Of a stretch of 64,000 nucleotides of DNA, positions 34,170 through 47,520 are shown piece after piece. The stretch spans positions 16,605,941-16,669,940 of the forward strand of contig OZ024807.1 of NCBI GenBank assembly GCA_964017045.1, given 5' to 3'. Both the position numbers and the translations under genes were made by a program. Numbering within the stretch: the stretch's first letter is position 1; each line of letters starts with the position of its first letter. The stretch comes from Omphiscola glabra. Its lineage: Eukaryota > Mollusca > Gastropoda > Lymnaeidae. The notes below the pieces were generated by a model. It saw only the letters and a program-made list of their open reading frames with translations, was not told where the DNA came from and did not search any database.

Positions 34170-37100
34170 AATACTAATGTAAGATAGAACCATAGACATT
34201 CAATACCAATGTAACATAGAACATAGACTTTCAATAGCAATGTAACATAGAGCCATAGACTTTCAATAGCAATGTAACATAGAACCATAGACATTCAATA
34301 CCAATGTAACATAGAACCATAGACTTTCAATATCAATGTAACATAGAACATAGACTTTCAATACCAATGTAGCATAGAACCATAGACATTCAATACCAAT
34401 GTAACATAGAACATAGACTTTCAATACCAATGTAGCATAGAACCATAGACATTCAATAACAATGTAACATAGAACATAGACTTTCAATACCAATGTAACA
34501 TAGAACCATAGACATTCAATACCAATGTAACATAGAACCATAGACTTTCAATATCAATGTAACATAGAACATAGACTTTCAATACCAATGTAGCATAGAA
34601 CCATAGACATTCAATACCAATGTAACATAGAACATAGACTTTCAATACCAATGTAGCATAGAACCATAGACATTCAATACCAATGTAACATAGAACATAG
34701 ACTTTCAATACCAATGTAGCATAGAACCATAGACATTCAATAACAATGTAACATAGAACATAGACTTTCAATACCAATGTAGCATAGAACCATAGACATT
34801 CAATACCAATGTAACATAGAACATAGACTTTCAATACCAATGTAGCATAGAACCATAGACTTTCAATACCAATGTAACATAGAACATAGACTTTCAATAC
34901 CAATGTAGCATAGAACCATAGACATTCAATAACAATGTAACATAGAACATAGACTTTCAATACCAATGTAGCATAGAACATAGACTTTCAATACCAATGT
35001 AACATAGAACATAGACTTTCAATACCAATGTAGCATAGAACCATAGACATTCAATACCAATGTAACATAGAACATAGACTTTCAATACCAATGTAGCATA
35101 GAACCATAGACATTCAATACCAATGTAACATAGAACATAGACTTTCAATACCAATGTAGCATAGAACCATAGACATTCAATAACAATGTAACATAGAACA
35201 TAGACTTTCAATACCAATGTAGCATAGAACCATAGACATTCAATACCAATGTAACATAGAACATAGACATTCAATACCAATGTAACATAGAACATAGACA
35301 TTCAATACCAATGTAACATAGAACCATAGACTTTCAATATCAATGTAACATAGAACATAGACATTCAATACCAATGTAACATAGAACCATAGACATTCAA
35401 TACCAATGTAACATAGAACATAGACTTTCAATACCAATGTAGCATAGAACCATAGACATTCAATAACAATGTAACATAGAACATAGACTTTCAATACCAA
35501 TGTAGCATAGAACCATAGACATTCAATACCAATGTAACATAGAACATAGACTTTCAATACCAATGTAGCATAGAACCATAGACTTTCAATACCAATGTAA
35601 CATAGAACATAGACTTTCAATACCAATGTAGCATAGAACCATAGACATTCAATAACAATGTAACATAGAACATAGACTTTCAATACCAATGTAGCATAGA
35701 ACATAGACTTTCAATACCAATGTAACATAGAACATAGACTTTCAATACCAATGTAGCATAGAACCATAGACATTCAATACCAATGTAACATAGAACATAG
35801 ACTTTCAATACCAATGTAGCATAGAACCATAGACATTCAATACCAATGTAACATAGAACATAGACTTTCAATACCAATGTAGCATAGAACCATAGACATT
35901 CAATAACAATGTAACATAGAACATAGACTTTCAATACCAATGTAGCATAGAACCATAGACATTCAATACCAATGTAACATAGAACATAGACATTCAATAC
36001 CAATGTAACATAGAACATAGACATTCAATACCAATGTAACATAGAACCATAGACTTTCAATATCAATGTAACATAGAACATAGACATTCAATACCAATGT
36101 AACATAGAACCATAGACATTCAATACCAATGTAACATAGAACATAGACATTCAATACCAATGTAACATAGAACCATAGACATTCAATACCAATGTAACAT
36201 AGAACATAGACATTCAATACCAATGTAACATAGAACCATAGACATTCAATACCAATGTAACATAGAACATAGACTTTCAATACCAATGTAGCATAGAACC
36301 ATAGACATTCAATACCAATGTAACATAGAACCATAGACATTCAATACCAATGTAACATAGAACATAGACATTCAATACCAATGTAACATAGAACCATAGA
36401 CATTCAATACCAATGTAACATAGAACATAGACTTTCAATACCAATGTAGCATAGAACCATAGACATTCAATACCAATGTAACATAGAACATAGACATTCA
36501 ATACCAATGTAACATAGAACATAGACATTCAATACCAATGTAACATAGAACATAGACATTCAATACCAATGTAACATAGAACATAGACATTCAATACCAA
36601 TGTAGCATAGAACCATAGACATTCAATACCAATGTAACATAGAACATAGACATTCAATACCAATGTAACATAGAACATAGACATTCAATACCAATGTAAC
36701 ATAGAACATAGACATTCAATACCAATGTAACATAGAACATAGACATTCAATACCAATGTAACATAGAACATAGACATTCAATACCAATGTAACATAGAAC
36801 ATAGACATTCAATACCAATGTAACATAGAACCATAGACATTCAATACCAATGTAACATAGAACCATAGACATTCAATACCAATGTAACATAGAACATAGA
36901 CATTCAATACCAATGTAACATAGAACCATAGACATTCAATACCAATGTAACATAGAACATAGACATTCAATACCAATGTAACATAGAACATAGACATTCA
37001 ATACCAATGTAACATAGAACATAGACATTCAATACCAATGTAACATAGAACATAGACATTCAATACCAATGTAACATAGAACCATAGACATTCAATACCA

Positions 37101-39530
37101 ATGTAACATAGAACCATAGACATTCAATACCAATGTAACATAGAACATAGACATTCAATACCAATGTAACATAGAACATAGACATTCAATACCAATGTAA
37201 CATAGAACATAGACATTCAATACCAATGTAACATAGAACATAGACATTCAATACCAATGTAACATAGAACATAGACATTCAATACCAATGTAACATAGAA
37301 CCATAGACATTCAATACCAATGTAACATAGAACATAGACATTCAATACCAATGTAACATAGAACATAGACATTCAATACCAATGTAACATAGAACATAGA
37401 CATTCAATAGCAATGTAACATAGAACATAGACATTCAATACCAATGTAACATAGAACATAGACATTCAATACCAATGTAACATAGAACATAGACATTCAA
37501 TACCAATGTAACATAGAACATAGACATTCAATACCAATGTAACATAGAACATAGACATTCAATACCAATGTAACATAGAACATAGACATTCAATACCAAT
37601 GTAACATAGAACATAGACATTCAATACCAATGTAACATAGAACATAGACATTCAATAGCAATGTAACATAGAACATAGACATTCAATACCAATGTAACAT
37701 AGAACATAGACATTCAATAGCAATGTAACATAGAACATAGACATTCAATACCAATGTAACATAGAACCATAGACATTCAATACCAATGTAACATAGAACA
37801 TAGACATTCAATACCAATGTAACATAGAACATAGACATTCAATACCAATGTAACATAGAACATAGACATTCAATACCAATGTAACATAGAACATAGACAT
37901 TCAATACCAATGTAACATAGAACCATAGACATTCAATACCAATGTAACATAGAACCATAGACATTCAATACCAATGTAACATAGAACATAGACATTCAAT
38001 ACCAATGTAACATAGAACATAGACATTCAATACCAATGTAACATAGAACATAGACATTCAATACCAATGTAACATAGAACATAGACATTCAATACCAATG
38101 TAACATAGAACATAGACATTCAATACCAATGTAACATAGAACCATAGACATTCAATACCAATGTAACATAGAACATAGACATTCAATACCAATGTAACAT
38201 AGAACATAGACATTCAATACCAATGTAACATAGAACATAGACATTCAATACCAATGTAACATAGAACATAGACATTCAATAGCAATGTAACATAGAACAT
38301 AGACATTCAATACCAATGTAACATAGAACATAGACATTCAATACCAATGTAACATAGAACATAGACATTCAATACCAATGTAACATAGAACATAGACATT
38401 CAATACCAATGTAACATAGAACATAGACATTCAATACCAATGTAACATAGAACCATAGACATTCAATACCAATGTAACATAGAACATAGACATTCAATAC
38501 CAATGTAACATAGAACATAGACATTCAATACCAATGTAACATAGAACATAGACATTCAATACCAATGTAGCATAGAACCATAGACATTCAATACCAATGT
38601 AACATAGAACCATAGACATTCAATACCAATGTAACATAGAACATAGACATTCAATACCAATGTAACATAGAACCATAGACTTTCAATACCAATGTAACAT
38701 AGAACATAGACTTTCAATACCAATGTAACATAGAACCATAGACTTTCAATACCAATGTAACATAGAACATAGACATTCAATACCAATGTAACATAGAACA
38801 TAGACATTCAATACCAATGTAACATAGAACATAGACATTCAATACCAATGTAACATAGAACATAGACTTTCAATACCAATGTAACATAGAACATAGACAT
38901 TCAATACCAATGTAACATAGAACATAGACTTTCAATACCAATGTAACATAGAACATAGACTTTCAATACCAATGTAACATAGAACATAGACATTCAATAC
39001 CAATGTAACATAGAACATAGACATTCAATACCAATGTAACATAGAACATAGACTTTCAATACCAATGTAACATAGAACATAGACATTCAATACCAATGTA
39101 ACATAGAACATAGACATTCAATACCAATGTAACATAGAACCATAGACTTTCAATACCAATGTAACATAGAACCATAGACATTCAATACCAATGTAACATA
39201 GAACATAGACATTCAATACCAATGTAACATAGAACATAGACATTCAATACCAATGTAACATAGAACATAGACATTCAATACCAATGTAACATAGAACATA
39301 GACATTCAATACCAATGTAACATAGAACCATAGACATTCAATACCAATGTAACATAGAACATAGACATTCAATACCAATGTAACATAGAACCATAGACAT
39401 TCAATACCAATGTAACATAGAACATAGACATTCAATACCAATGTAACATAGAACATAGACATTCAATACCAATGTAACATAGAACATAGACATTCAATAC
39501 CAATGTAACATAGAACATAGACATTCAATA
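34170..39530. repeat. 31/32-bp satellite, about 170 copies (5.4 kb)
   Basis: Unit GACATTCAATACCAATGTAA plus CATAGAACATA (31 bp) or CATAGAACCATA (32 bp). Left third (34170-36300): mixed variants (ACTTTC, TATCAATG, GTAGCATAG) arranged in 63-bp pairs and larger blocks. For example, the stretch around 34900-35290 recurs around 35640-36010. Right part (36480-39530): mainly the single 31-bp type with few changes. Minus-strand frames (VLCYIGIECLWFYVTLVLNVY) are by-products. Confidence 0.97.
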
Positions 39531-39806
39531 CAGTTTTGTAATTCAGTGCCTTGTAGTATTAAATAATTAGGAAGTGTCTTACATAAGAGATAAATTAGGT
39601 CGAGGGCGTAACCATCGTGTCGGAGAGAGCCGACTTCAAAATAATGTGAATAATGAAAGTGTACGGAGGGGACAAAAGATGAATAGCGTCCTTAACAGTA
39701 ATCGAATACTACCGAATATATTAATGTTTAAAAGTTTGTTTTTTAAAAACACTTGCCGTTTGAGAACCATTTCGTTTGCGATTGCCGCTTTTAATACTCC
39801 CTCTGT

Positions 39807-39811
39807 CTATT

Positions 39812-39849
<38 letters not shown>

Positions 39850-40182
39850 GGTCTCTCTCTCTCTCTGTCTCTCTCTCTGTCTCTCTCTCTCTGTCTCTCT
39901 CTCTATCCTTCTTTCTCTGTCTCTCTCTGTCTCTCTCTCTCTCTGTCTCTCTCTCTGTCTCTCTCTCTCTGTCTCTCTCTCTCTGTCTCTCTCTCTGTCT
40001 CTCTCTCTGTCTCTCTCTCTGTCTCTCTCTCTGTCTCTCTCTCTATCCTTCTCTCTCTGTCTCTCTCTCTGTCTCTCTCTCTGTCTCTCTCTCTCTCTGT
40101 CTCTCTCTCTTTCTCTCTCTCTCTGTCTCTCTCTCTCTCTGTCTCTCTCTCTCTCTCTATCCTTCTCTCTCATTTTATTTCT
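39807..40182. repeat. Polypyrimidine TCTC/GTCTCTCTCT tract
   Basis: About 375 bp of TCTCTCTC broken by G every 8 to 14 bases (GTCTCTCTCT). ATCCTTCTTT/ATCCTTCTCT words appear three times (39905, 40045, 40160), indicating duplicated blocks of about 115-140 bp. Ser/Leu frames on + and Arg/Glu frames on - are compositional. Confidence 0.92.
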
Positions 40183-40318
40183 AACGCTCACTCCTTCTGT
40201 CATTCTCTTTCTTTCTCTGTAGGTCCCTTTCTTTTTATGTATCTATGTATCCTACACTCTGTCTATCCCCCCCCCCCCCCCCAATCTTCCTCAATGTTTC
40301 CCCTTATTACCAGTTTCC

Positions 40319-40506
40319 AGGACAAACACCATCATTACATTAAGGAGACTATCTTAAAAGCTCCACAAATCAAAGTCCCAAGGCCAGTATCAGCCCCCAT
40401 TGCTACCCTCATGACCATAAAGTTGATATTGAAAACAGGAAATGGGCCAGATGGAGTCGGCAGAATACCGGAAGTGAAGAGAAAGAAAGTAGGGGAAGTA
40501 TCATAG
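40319..40506 (+). other. Weak candidate for a terminal coding exon
   Basis: After the pyrimidine tract and a 16-base C-run lies an acceptor-like CCAGTTTCCAG, followed by 62 open codons of normal composition (DKHHHYIKETILKAPQIKVP at the start, ending GEVS) and TAG at 40504-40506. I do not recognise the peptide, and no upstream exon is visible. The opposite strand is also open (40335-40541). It could be chance or part of an unknown transposon. Confidence 0.15.
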
Positions 40507-41217
40507 GGAAACCCCGATCTCCGTCCACTGTTCGACGTCATCTATAAACCCGTAAAGGGGGGCATTTTTTTTTTTATGCGTCATGAACTAAATAACTGGG
40601 ATGGGACAAAGTAGTTCGCCAAAATAATTTTATTAAGCCCTCATTGGTTATGAATATAATATATCTAGGCATAGTGTTGGAGTATTAGCAAATACTGACA
40701 TGGTATTCCATTGCGCCCTTTCAAGAAGACGTAAATCTACCCCCCTAAATTAATGCCGAAAAATCAATCAACAAATACAGTTTTTTAAAATTGAAAACAT
40801 TAAAAAAAGTGTTCTTTTTTTTCTTTTAAATAACGAGTTTACAGGAGTTCCCCCCTATCTGAAGGTATATTGTTTATCTCCATCTCACGCCCCACACACT
40901 TTTTTTCAGCCCCAAACAGTCAAATGTCTGGTTCTGGCTGTCTGGATCTGTCTGAGCATAGGAAGATGGACAATATCATTAAGGTTATATATGTCCGTGT
41001 GTGTGTGTGTCACCACGGGTCAGTAGGTTAACATGGCGTACTCTCGTCGGATATTTATTCCATTTAAATTTTTTTTAAAGAAGAAACTATATTAAGGTTA
41101 AGTAAGTGGATTCATGTTGGGAAAATGGGGCAATAGGGTACCCCAACATTGGGAAACACGTTTTATGGTCGGGGAGGAAAAGAGTAAGTAGATTTGTCTC
41201 GCTTTCATATCAATTTG
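40507..41217. other. Unique stretch, no feature seen
   Basis: T-runs near 40567 and 40816 and a short (GT)n at 40996-41010. No gene supported. Confidence 0.4.
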
Positions 41218-41640
41218 GTCTACAGTGGTTTGAAGACATCATTGGTGTCTGCTATGGTTTGATGAAATCAGTAGTGTCTGCCATGGTTTGATGACATCAT
41301 TGGTGTCTGCCATGGTTTGATGACATCAGTGGTGTCTGCCATGGTTTGATGACATCAGTGGTGTCTGCCATGGTTTGATGACATCAGTGGTGTCTGCCAT
41401 GGTTTGATGACATCAGTGGTGTCTGCCATGGTTTGATGACATCAGTGGTGTCTGCCTTGGTTTGATGACATCAGTGATGCCTGCCATGGTTTGATGACAT
41501 CAATGGTGTCTGCCATGGTTTGATGACATCAATGGTGCCTGCCATGGTTTGATGACATCAATGGTGTCTGCCATGGTTTGATGACATCAATGGTGTCTGC
41601 CATGGTTTGTTGACATCAACGGTGTCTGCCATGGTTTGAC
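41218..41640. repeat. 29-bp minisatellite, about 14 copies
   Basis: Core TCTGCCATGGTTTGATGACA plus TCAGTGGTG (29 bp), with TCAATGGTG variants clustered to the right. CCATGG is kept in nearly all units. Confidence 0.95.
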
Positions 41641-41702
41641 TAAGTAAACATGGATCGGATGACCGTAACATGAATTGAAAGAAAAGAAATTATTCAAATT
41701 AG

Positions 41703-41780
41703 TCACGTTGCACCGCGTCACGTCATGCCACGTCATGTTACGTCACATTATGTCACAGCAGGTCACACCACGTCACGAGC
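41703..41780. repeat. 10-bp ACGTCA-bearing array, about 7 degenerate copies
   Basis: Units like CACGTCATGC, CACGTCATGT, TACGTCACAT, TATGTCACAG, CAGGTCACAC. The ACGTCA/GGTCA words resemble bZIP and nuclear-receptor half sites spaced by one helical turn. Functional meaning is untested. Confidence 0.75.
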
Positions 41781-43148
41781 TAATGAAATTGTAATGGTGT
41801 TAAACAATGAACCAAGAGACTGTTACCTTTATGTTTAACGCTACTATATGGTGTTCTTTTTACTAATGCTTAGGCGTTTTACTGTTTAAACTGAGGTTTG
41901 AACACGATAACGAGGCTGACCTTTGACCCAGTGCTCGCCGTGACACGATTAAATGAGTTCGGGCCGTACGTATGATTTATCGATGCAAGTTAGTCCTCAG
42001 ATGACGAAGACACCCCCCGCGGGCATGATCTGAACTAGTGTATGCTGCAAGGCTAATCCAAGCAGATGTGTAGATCGAAGTCTGTTGGTACTAATGAGTC
42101 ACACAAAACTAAAACGTTAAATTTTACAGGGCTGCTCCATTTCCAAATCACTTCCTCACCCACCCCACCCCCCATCCCTCTCAACGCCGACGCCCGTTAT
42201 TGGCAAATGTTTAAAAACCCCAATGAGATTTGCAAATGTACGCCCCTGGGCTTAGACTAGACTATAAAGTTCATAGTTCAGTGTTCTGTCATCATTCCTA
42301 CCAACACAGAAACATCAACACGTGCACTTTTGGGGAGACGTGTTTCAGCGTTCAATGTGTCAAAGTCTTTGTATGAATGATTATGTATTAACGCGTGAGC
42401 TTTGGGGGAGGGGGGGCAAAATTGGGGTGGGAGGGGGGCTGAATTATTTTTGTTTCTATCAGCAAAGGTGATTGCGTCGTGGCGTTACAGCCAAGGGACC
42501 GCTGGTAGAAAACAAAACATGTTCACCCAACAATGTTTAAAGGTAAACAGTTAACGTACAATAACAACGATTATAAAGATTATAAAGATTATAAAGATTA
42601 TAAAGATTATAAAGATTAAAACTGTCTATTTAAACAACCAATCTAAAGTGTTGACATTTCGAAATTTTAAATCGATCGTTAAATAAAGCACTTCAAATTG
42701 GACCCGACACTTGCTCAAGTCATGGAGTCACGAAACTGTCAGAAAAGGGGTTGCAGGGTAGAAGGTAAGTGGGGTTGACAACCCTGTCGGGCCACGGGTG
42801 GTTGGGTAGAAGGTGGGGAAAACAGCGCCTACGGTTGGCGGTAGACTGACGATTGTTTGCTTTCTCTAATCTTAGACCTCTGTCACCAGTACACAAAAGG
42901 TGAGAGCTTTATAAGGGGATTTTACAAAACCAAAGAAAACAAGGTTATCCATCATGTTGTGCACCGGGCTACGGGGAAATGCGGATTAATTTCTAACCGT
43001 TCCGTCACGAGGAAATGTTGGGTACGCACTGCATAAAACAGTACTAAGAAGAGACGAAATAAGGACGGATTTTGAGTGAGATGAGCCCTTTATAGGACAG
43101 GTCCCACAATGTGATACCACGTGATCCAGAAATCTCACATCAGCCATC
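41781..43148. other. Unique region with one 10-bp array
   Basis: Five units of ATTATAAAGA at 42570-42619. G-runs near 42405-42440. No gene or complete transposon seen. Confidence 0.5.
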
Positions 43149-44308
43149 TAGGGTTTATCTCCAGGGATACCGCACGATTTTTTTTTTACCAAACCAAAGA
43201 GTTCCCGGGAACTTTTCCCATCCCGTGAAATCCCGGGGACATAATTGTAGAATGACATTTTCTTGTTTTAAGTCACAGATTGTCACAAATCGTCGTTTTA
43301 AGTCAGGACCTGTAAAATCTAGTGAACTGCGTTGAACTATTGAACTCAGTACCTCTGGTACACAGGTTCTCTGGCGCTTTCAAGTCACGACCACATTCAT
43401 ATATAACATAAGGAAAGAAGGGACCGGTACCGCAATATGTTGAGAAGAAGGCTCTTATAAATGGTAAATTCTTGAAAGTGAAAACATATTAAAACTACAT
43501 TTTTCACTATTGTAATTAACATGCCATGGTTGAAATTGTAAATAAAACAATAAGACAACAATAACAATAAAAAAAAAATTTTATATCCCTATTTCTCATA
43601 GTATATTGTTTCAGACGGCGACCCCTGGAGAAATCCCTTCGATACCCCCAATGGACGTCAGGTCAGATGGGCTGTAAGCCTGTGCTGTAGTAACTTATTA
43701 CACCAGGCTGTTTAAGTGTCAAACTTTATATCATGTAGTGTATTTTTTTTTAACTCCCAAAAGGAACCCTAATAACACATAGACATAAATGAATGCATTT
43801 AAGTACGTTTCTTGTTTATTGTTTTTTTTTTTATTTGAAACAATCCCTTGTTACAAGTTGTTACAAATATTAGCTCGAAAATTCTGCGACGGATTTGAAA
43901 CCTAGAATTCGCAACCTGTAAATAACGAAAAACTCATATAGATTGTAAATGTTTGTTTTTTTTAGTTTTTTTCTACAGGCGATGAAGTCCAACTTTGGCA
44001 TGACAAGCATACTATTATCTAGTTATCCATTACTATAGGAATGAGTAGAGGGAATTGAATCAACTAATAACTTGTAACCAACCTCTCAACTAACCTTAAG
44101 ATTGCTTTTCATTCATTAATAGACAATAACAACTATGAATTTTTTTTTTAAACTCTCTTGTATAGTTTTATTTCAGTTTATAATATATTTTCAATGAATT
44201 ATTTTTTCCCCTTGATTGCCCGCGGTGAATCATAGGATCCCGGGATGAGAGTTGCTTGGATTCCCGTTTTTCCGGGATAGGGAAAATTCCGGGAAGTGAG
44301 AAGCCCTA
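43149..44308. mobile_element. Possible hAT element (about 1.16 kb)
   Basis: Left end TAGGGTTTATC and right end GAGAAGCCCTA form a short imperfect inverted repeat. Both subterminal regions are rich in CCCGGGA/TTCCCGG words (43203-43240 and 44240-44292). The 8 bases outside are CAGCCATC on the left and CCTCCATC on the right, 6 of 8 identical. The interior shows no transposase frame. If real, it is an old non-autonomous or gutted copy. Confidence 0.35.
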
Positions 44309-44571
44309 CCTCCATCCTTGTTTATCGGCGGGGGTCTGATGTTGGAGTGGATCTATTGACTTAGAGTGGCAGTTACGCCGAGAGGGCGGGTGAAGGTAAA
44401 CTTTTATTGAACACTCCAATTGTTAAGGATTGTTGCGCTTGATGTAACTAGGTTATGAAGGTCGGGGGGGGGGGGGGGGGGCAAGTCCAGAACTGTCCTC
44501 TCGATGAGCGCCTGGCAATGAGAGTCTACCTCAGCATCAATAGTTCACGTTGTTTATATATATAAAGTGAT

Positions 44572-45330
44572 GACGCCAGGATTAAGACTTCAATACAGGC
44601 CACACACTAAGTCTGGCCTAAGATGATGATACCATGATTAAGACTTCAATACAGGCCACACACTAAGTCTGGCCTAAGATGATGATACCATGATTAAGAC
44701 TTCAATACAGGCCACACACTAAGTCTGGCCTAAGATGATGACACCAGGATTAAGACTTCAATACAGGCCACACACTAAGTCTGGCCTAAGATGATGACAC
44801 CAGGATTAAGACTTCAATACAGGCCACACACTAAGTCTGGCCTAAGATGATGATACCATGATTAAGACTTCAATACAGGCCACACACTGAAAGATGATGA
44901 AACCATGATTAAGACTTCAATGCAGGCCACACACTGAAAGATGATGAAACCATGATTAAGACTTCAATACAGGCCACACACTAAGTCTGGCCTAAGATGA
45001 TGATACCATGATTAAGACCAATGCAGGCCACACACTGAAAGATGATGAAACCATGATTAAGATTCAATACAGGCCACACACTAAGTCTGGCCTAAGATGA
45101 TGATACCATGATTAAGGAACTCTAAGATGATACCATGATTAAGGAACTCTAAGATGATGATACCATGATTAATGAACTCTAAGATGATGATACCATGATT
45201 AAGAAACTCTGAAGTTGATGATACCATGATTAAGAAACTCTAATATGATGATACTATGATTAAGAATTCAATGCAGGCCACACACTAAGTCTGGCCTAAG
45301 ATAATAACACCATGATTAAGGAACTCTATG
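44572..45330. repeat. 56-bp minisatellite with deletion derivatives, about 16 units
   Basis: Full unit of 56 bp (44641, 44697): ATTAAGACTTCAATACAGGC, CACACACTAAGTCTGGCCTA, AGATGATGATACCATG. To the right, shorter units appear that have lost AAGTCTGGCCT, and then units of about 29 bp that retain only GATGATACCATGATTAAG plus GAACTCTAA. The last unit is long again, so shortened and full units coexist. Confidence 0.93.
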
Positions 45331-47520
45331 TACCAGGAACATCATTTCAGGTTTCTTTCATGAGGGGAACAAAATTGGATGGAAAAAAAGGGGGGGGGGG
45401 CAAAAATCAAAAGTTAAGGGGGGGGGACAAAACCAAAAGTTGGCGGGCTTGTGGGGTAGTTTATAACTGGAGGCGCCACAGTACGAGGTAATTTTTTTAA
45501 AAACCTGCAAAATTAGAGTGGGGAATGTTCCCCCTGCCCTACCCAAAATGACGTCCCTGCAATGTAACCATAGAGTTTAGATATACTGAAACAACATGTA
45601 GATAAAAATGATTACTTAGGAGATCGGTGTACTCATAGCGTGTGAAGCCTGCAGCATCTTGAGAAATGTAATTTATATAATGAGATCAGTGTACCCATAT
45701 AAAGTGAAGTAATATGTTGATAAAAATGCTATGTTTAAAGAGATCAATGTACGTATATAGAGTGTTAAGCAACATCTTGATAAACGTACCAAGATAAAGG
45801 ATCTCCATGTAACCATATAACATAGTATACAGAGACACATTGATTTTGGGTCTGCCCTAGACACCAAAAGAGCCAATCAAACTGCCCGTTCAGTAAACGC
45901 ACCTACTGCTGGAGTTTGTTACATTGTGAACATGCCTAATAAGGAAGTTTTTTGGTAATACGAATTGAATAAGCACGTCCTGGCTTTATTAATAATATAT
46001 AATATTATAAGGGCTACGTCCGAGGCCCCCACAAGTGCTGGACCGTGGGCGAACGCCAGTATGACCCCCCTTCCCCAATCCCATAGCGCCGGCTCGGCAC
46101 TGTCATACAGAAAAACAAATGGACACATGAAATAATCCATCTAATATTATGTAATAATGATTATGATTATGGTCAAATTATTCAATTTTTCTCATCATTC
46201 GTGGTTAGTGAATGTAACTGGTTCTGGTTTTTCAGTTCTCCCAATTTCTTCACCACCCAGGGTGCTAACAGGGGCGGACCACATCACACAAGTACACGTA
46301 ATAAATAGCCCGCCCTTCTTTCACGAAACCAAAACATTTCATTCGACACCCAACCTCTCCTGCCCCCGTAAAACAACAACAAATGTCTGTCATTCTAAAT
46401 GTCTTGTTTCTCAACCCCACTCCCAGCCTTAGTCTGTTAAGAGGGCCCCCCCCCCCCCCCCCAAAAAAAAAAAAAAAAAAAAAAAAAAGAACACATAAAA
46501 TCATTTTCCACACTCTTAAAACTATGTACAGGTATCGACACATGTATGTTCATTACACTTTTATGAAGTTAATAACCATTATTTATTAAGAAATTCTCAC
46601 TTACCCACAGAGGAATGTCCACGTAATGTCCACACAACGTTATGTCCACCGAATGTCCACACCACCTGCAGTGACAGTCTACAGTAGTAATAGTGAATGA
46701 AAAGATAACGCTCACAATTGTGAACTTTGTTTATGGTATTTCAAAATGTCATCAATTTTTAGTGGTACGATATTTAAGTAGTCCTGCTACTATGCTTTGA
46801 TACTAATTCAATACCTAGTAGATATAACGCCTACTAAATATGGCACCCAGTAGAAATAAGCCCATCTTCTGACTTGAAGGTTTCGTACGAATAACCAGTT
46901 TTATCTAATTAAAAACGCTTCTATTTTAAGTTATTTTTCGTACTCCCAGAAAAAGAAAGACGCCAAAAGCTCAACTCAGTAGTCGTATAAGGGGTAATCT
47001 CAAAGTGTGTCAAAACTCTAACGGCCAGAGATGTGTGTACGTGTAGTCCAGCGAATCGAAAAGTCCAGCGGCGGTCTTCCTTCTCTTCGTGTTCCAGTTT
47101 TCTGAGAAGAAAAAATTGGTTTATTGTTGCTATCCGCACTGTAGCATCACCATGGTAGCCTCTCTGTGATGCCGTCTGAGACGAGAGAGAGCGGCCACGG
47201 TGGTGGAACCAAGTTGACGCTGTGGGATAAAAATGTACGGAACACCATTGGGTAATAAACAAGTAATCCATGACGAAATGTGCTGTAATAAATCCCGTAC
47301 CTCTTAACAGTGGTGTAGGCTCCCTTGAATAAATACAACCCGGGGCGAATCCTCAAAATTGCCCCCCCCTCCCAACAAAATACATATGAAAAAAACATTT
47401 ATATAATTTTATATAAATACCTTCTTAGCAGACCCCCCCTCCCTCTAGGTTCGCCCTTGTTTGATTACTGATCAAAGAACCTTCATGCACTGTAATGAAT
47501 GATTACACAAACTTGCACAG
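45331..47520. other. Unique region, no supported gene
   Basis: Contains a C17/A26 double homopolymer (46446-46488) and G-runs near 45392-45427. A minus-strand frame of 116 codons (46921-47271) has ordinary composition, but I recognise no domain and see no neighbouring exon. The right edge of a transposon-like CAAAATGACGTCCCTGC (45546-45562) has no partner. Confidence 0.4.

Noticed and set aside
34052..39462. Many minus-strand frames with VLCYIGIECLWFY repeats resembling membrane segments
   Set aside because: Hydrophobicity comes from the A/T-rich satellite; frames stop wherever a 31/32-bp unit changes phase.
39574..40506. 310-codon + frame rich in Ser/Leu
   Set aside because: Mostly the TCTC pyrimidine tract; the opposite strand is also open as Arg/Glu, a compositional artefact.
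46921..47271. 116-codon minus-strand frame of normal composition
   Set aside because: No recognisable domain and no neighbouring exon or splice pattern; length is compatible with chance.
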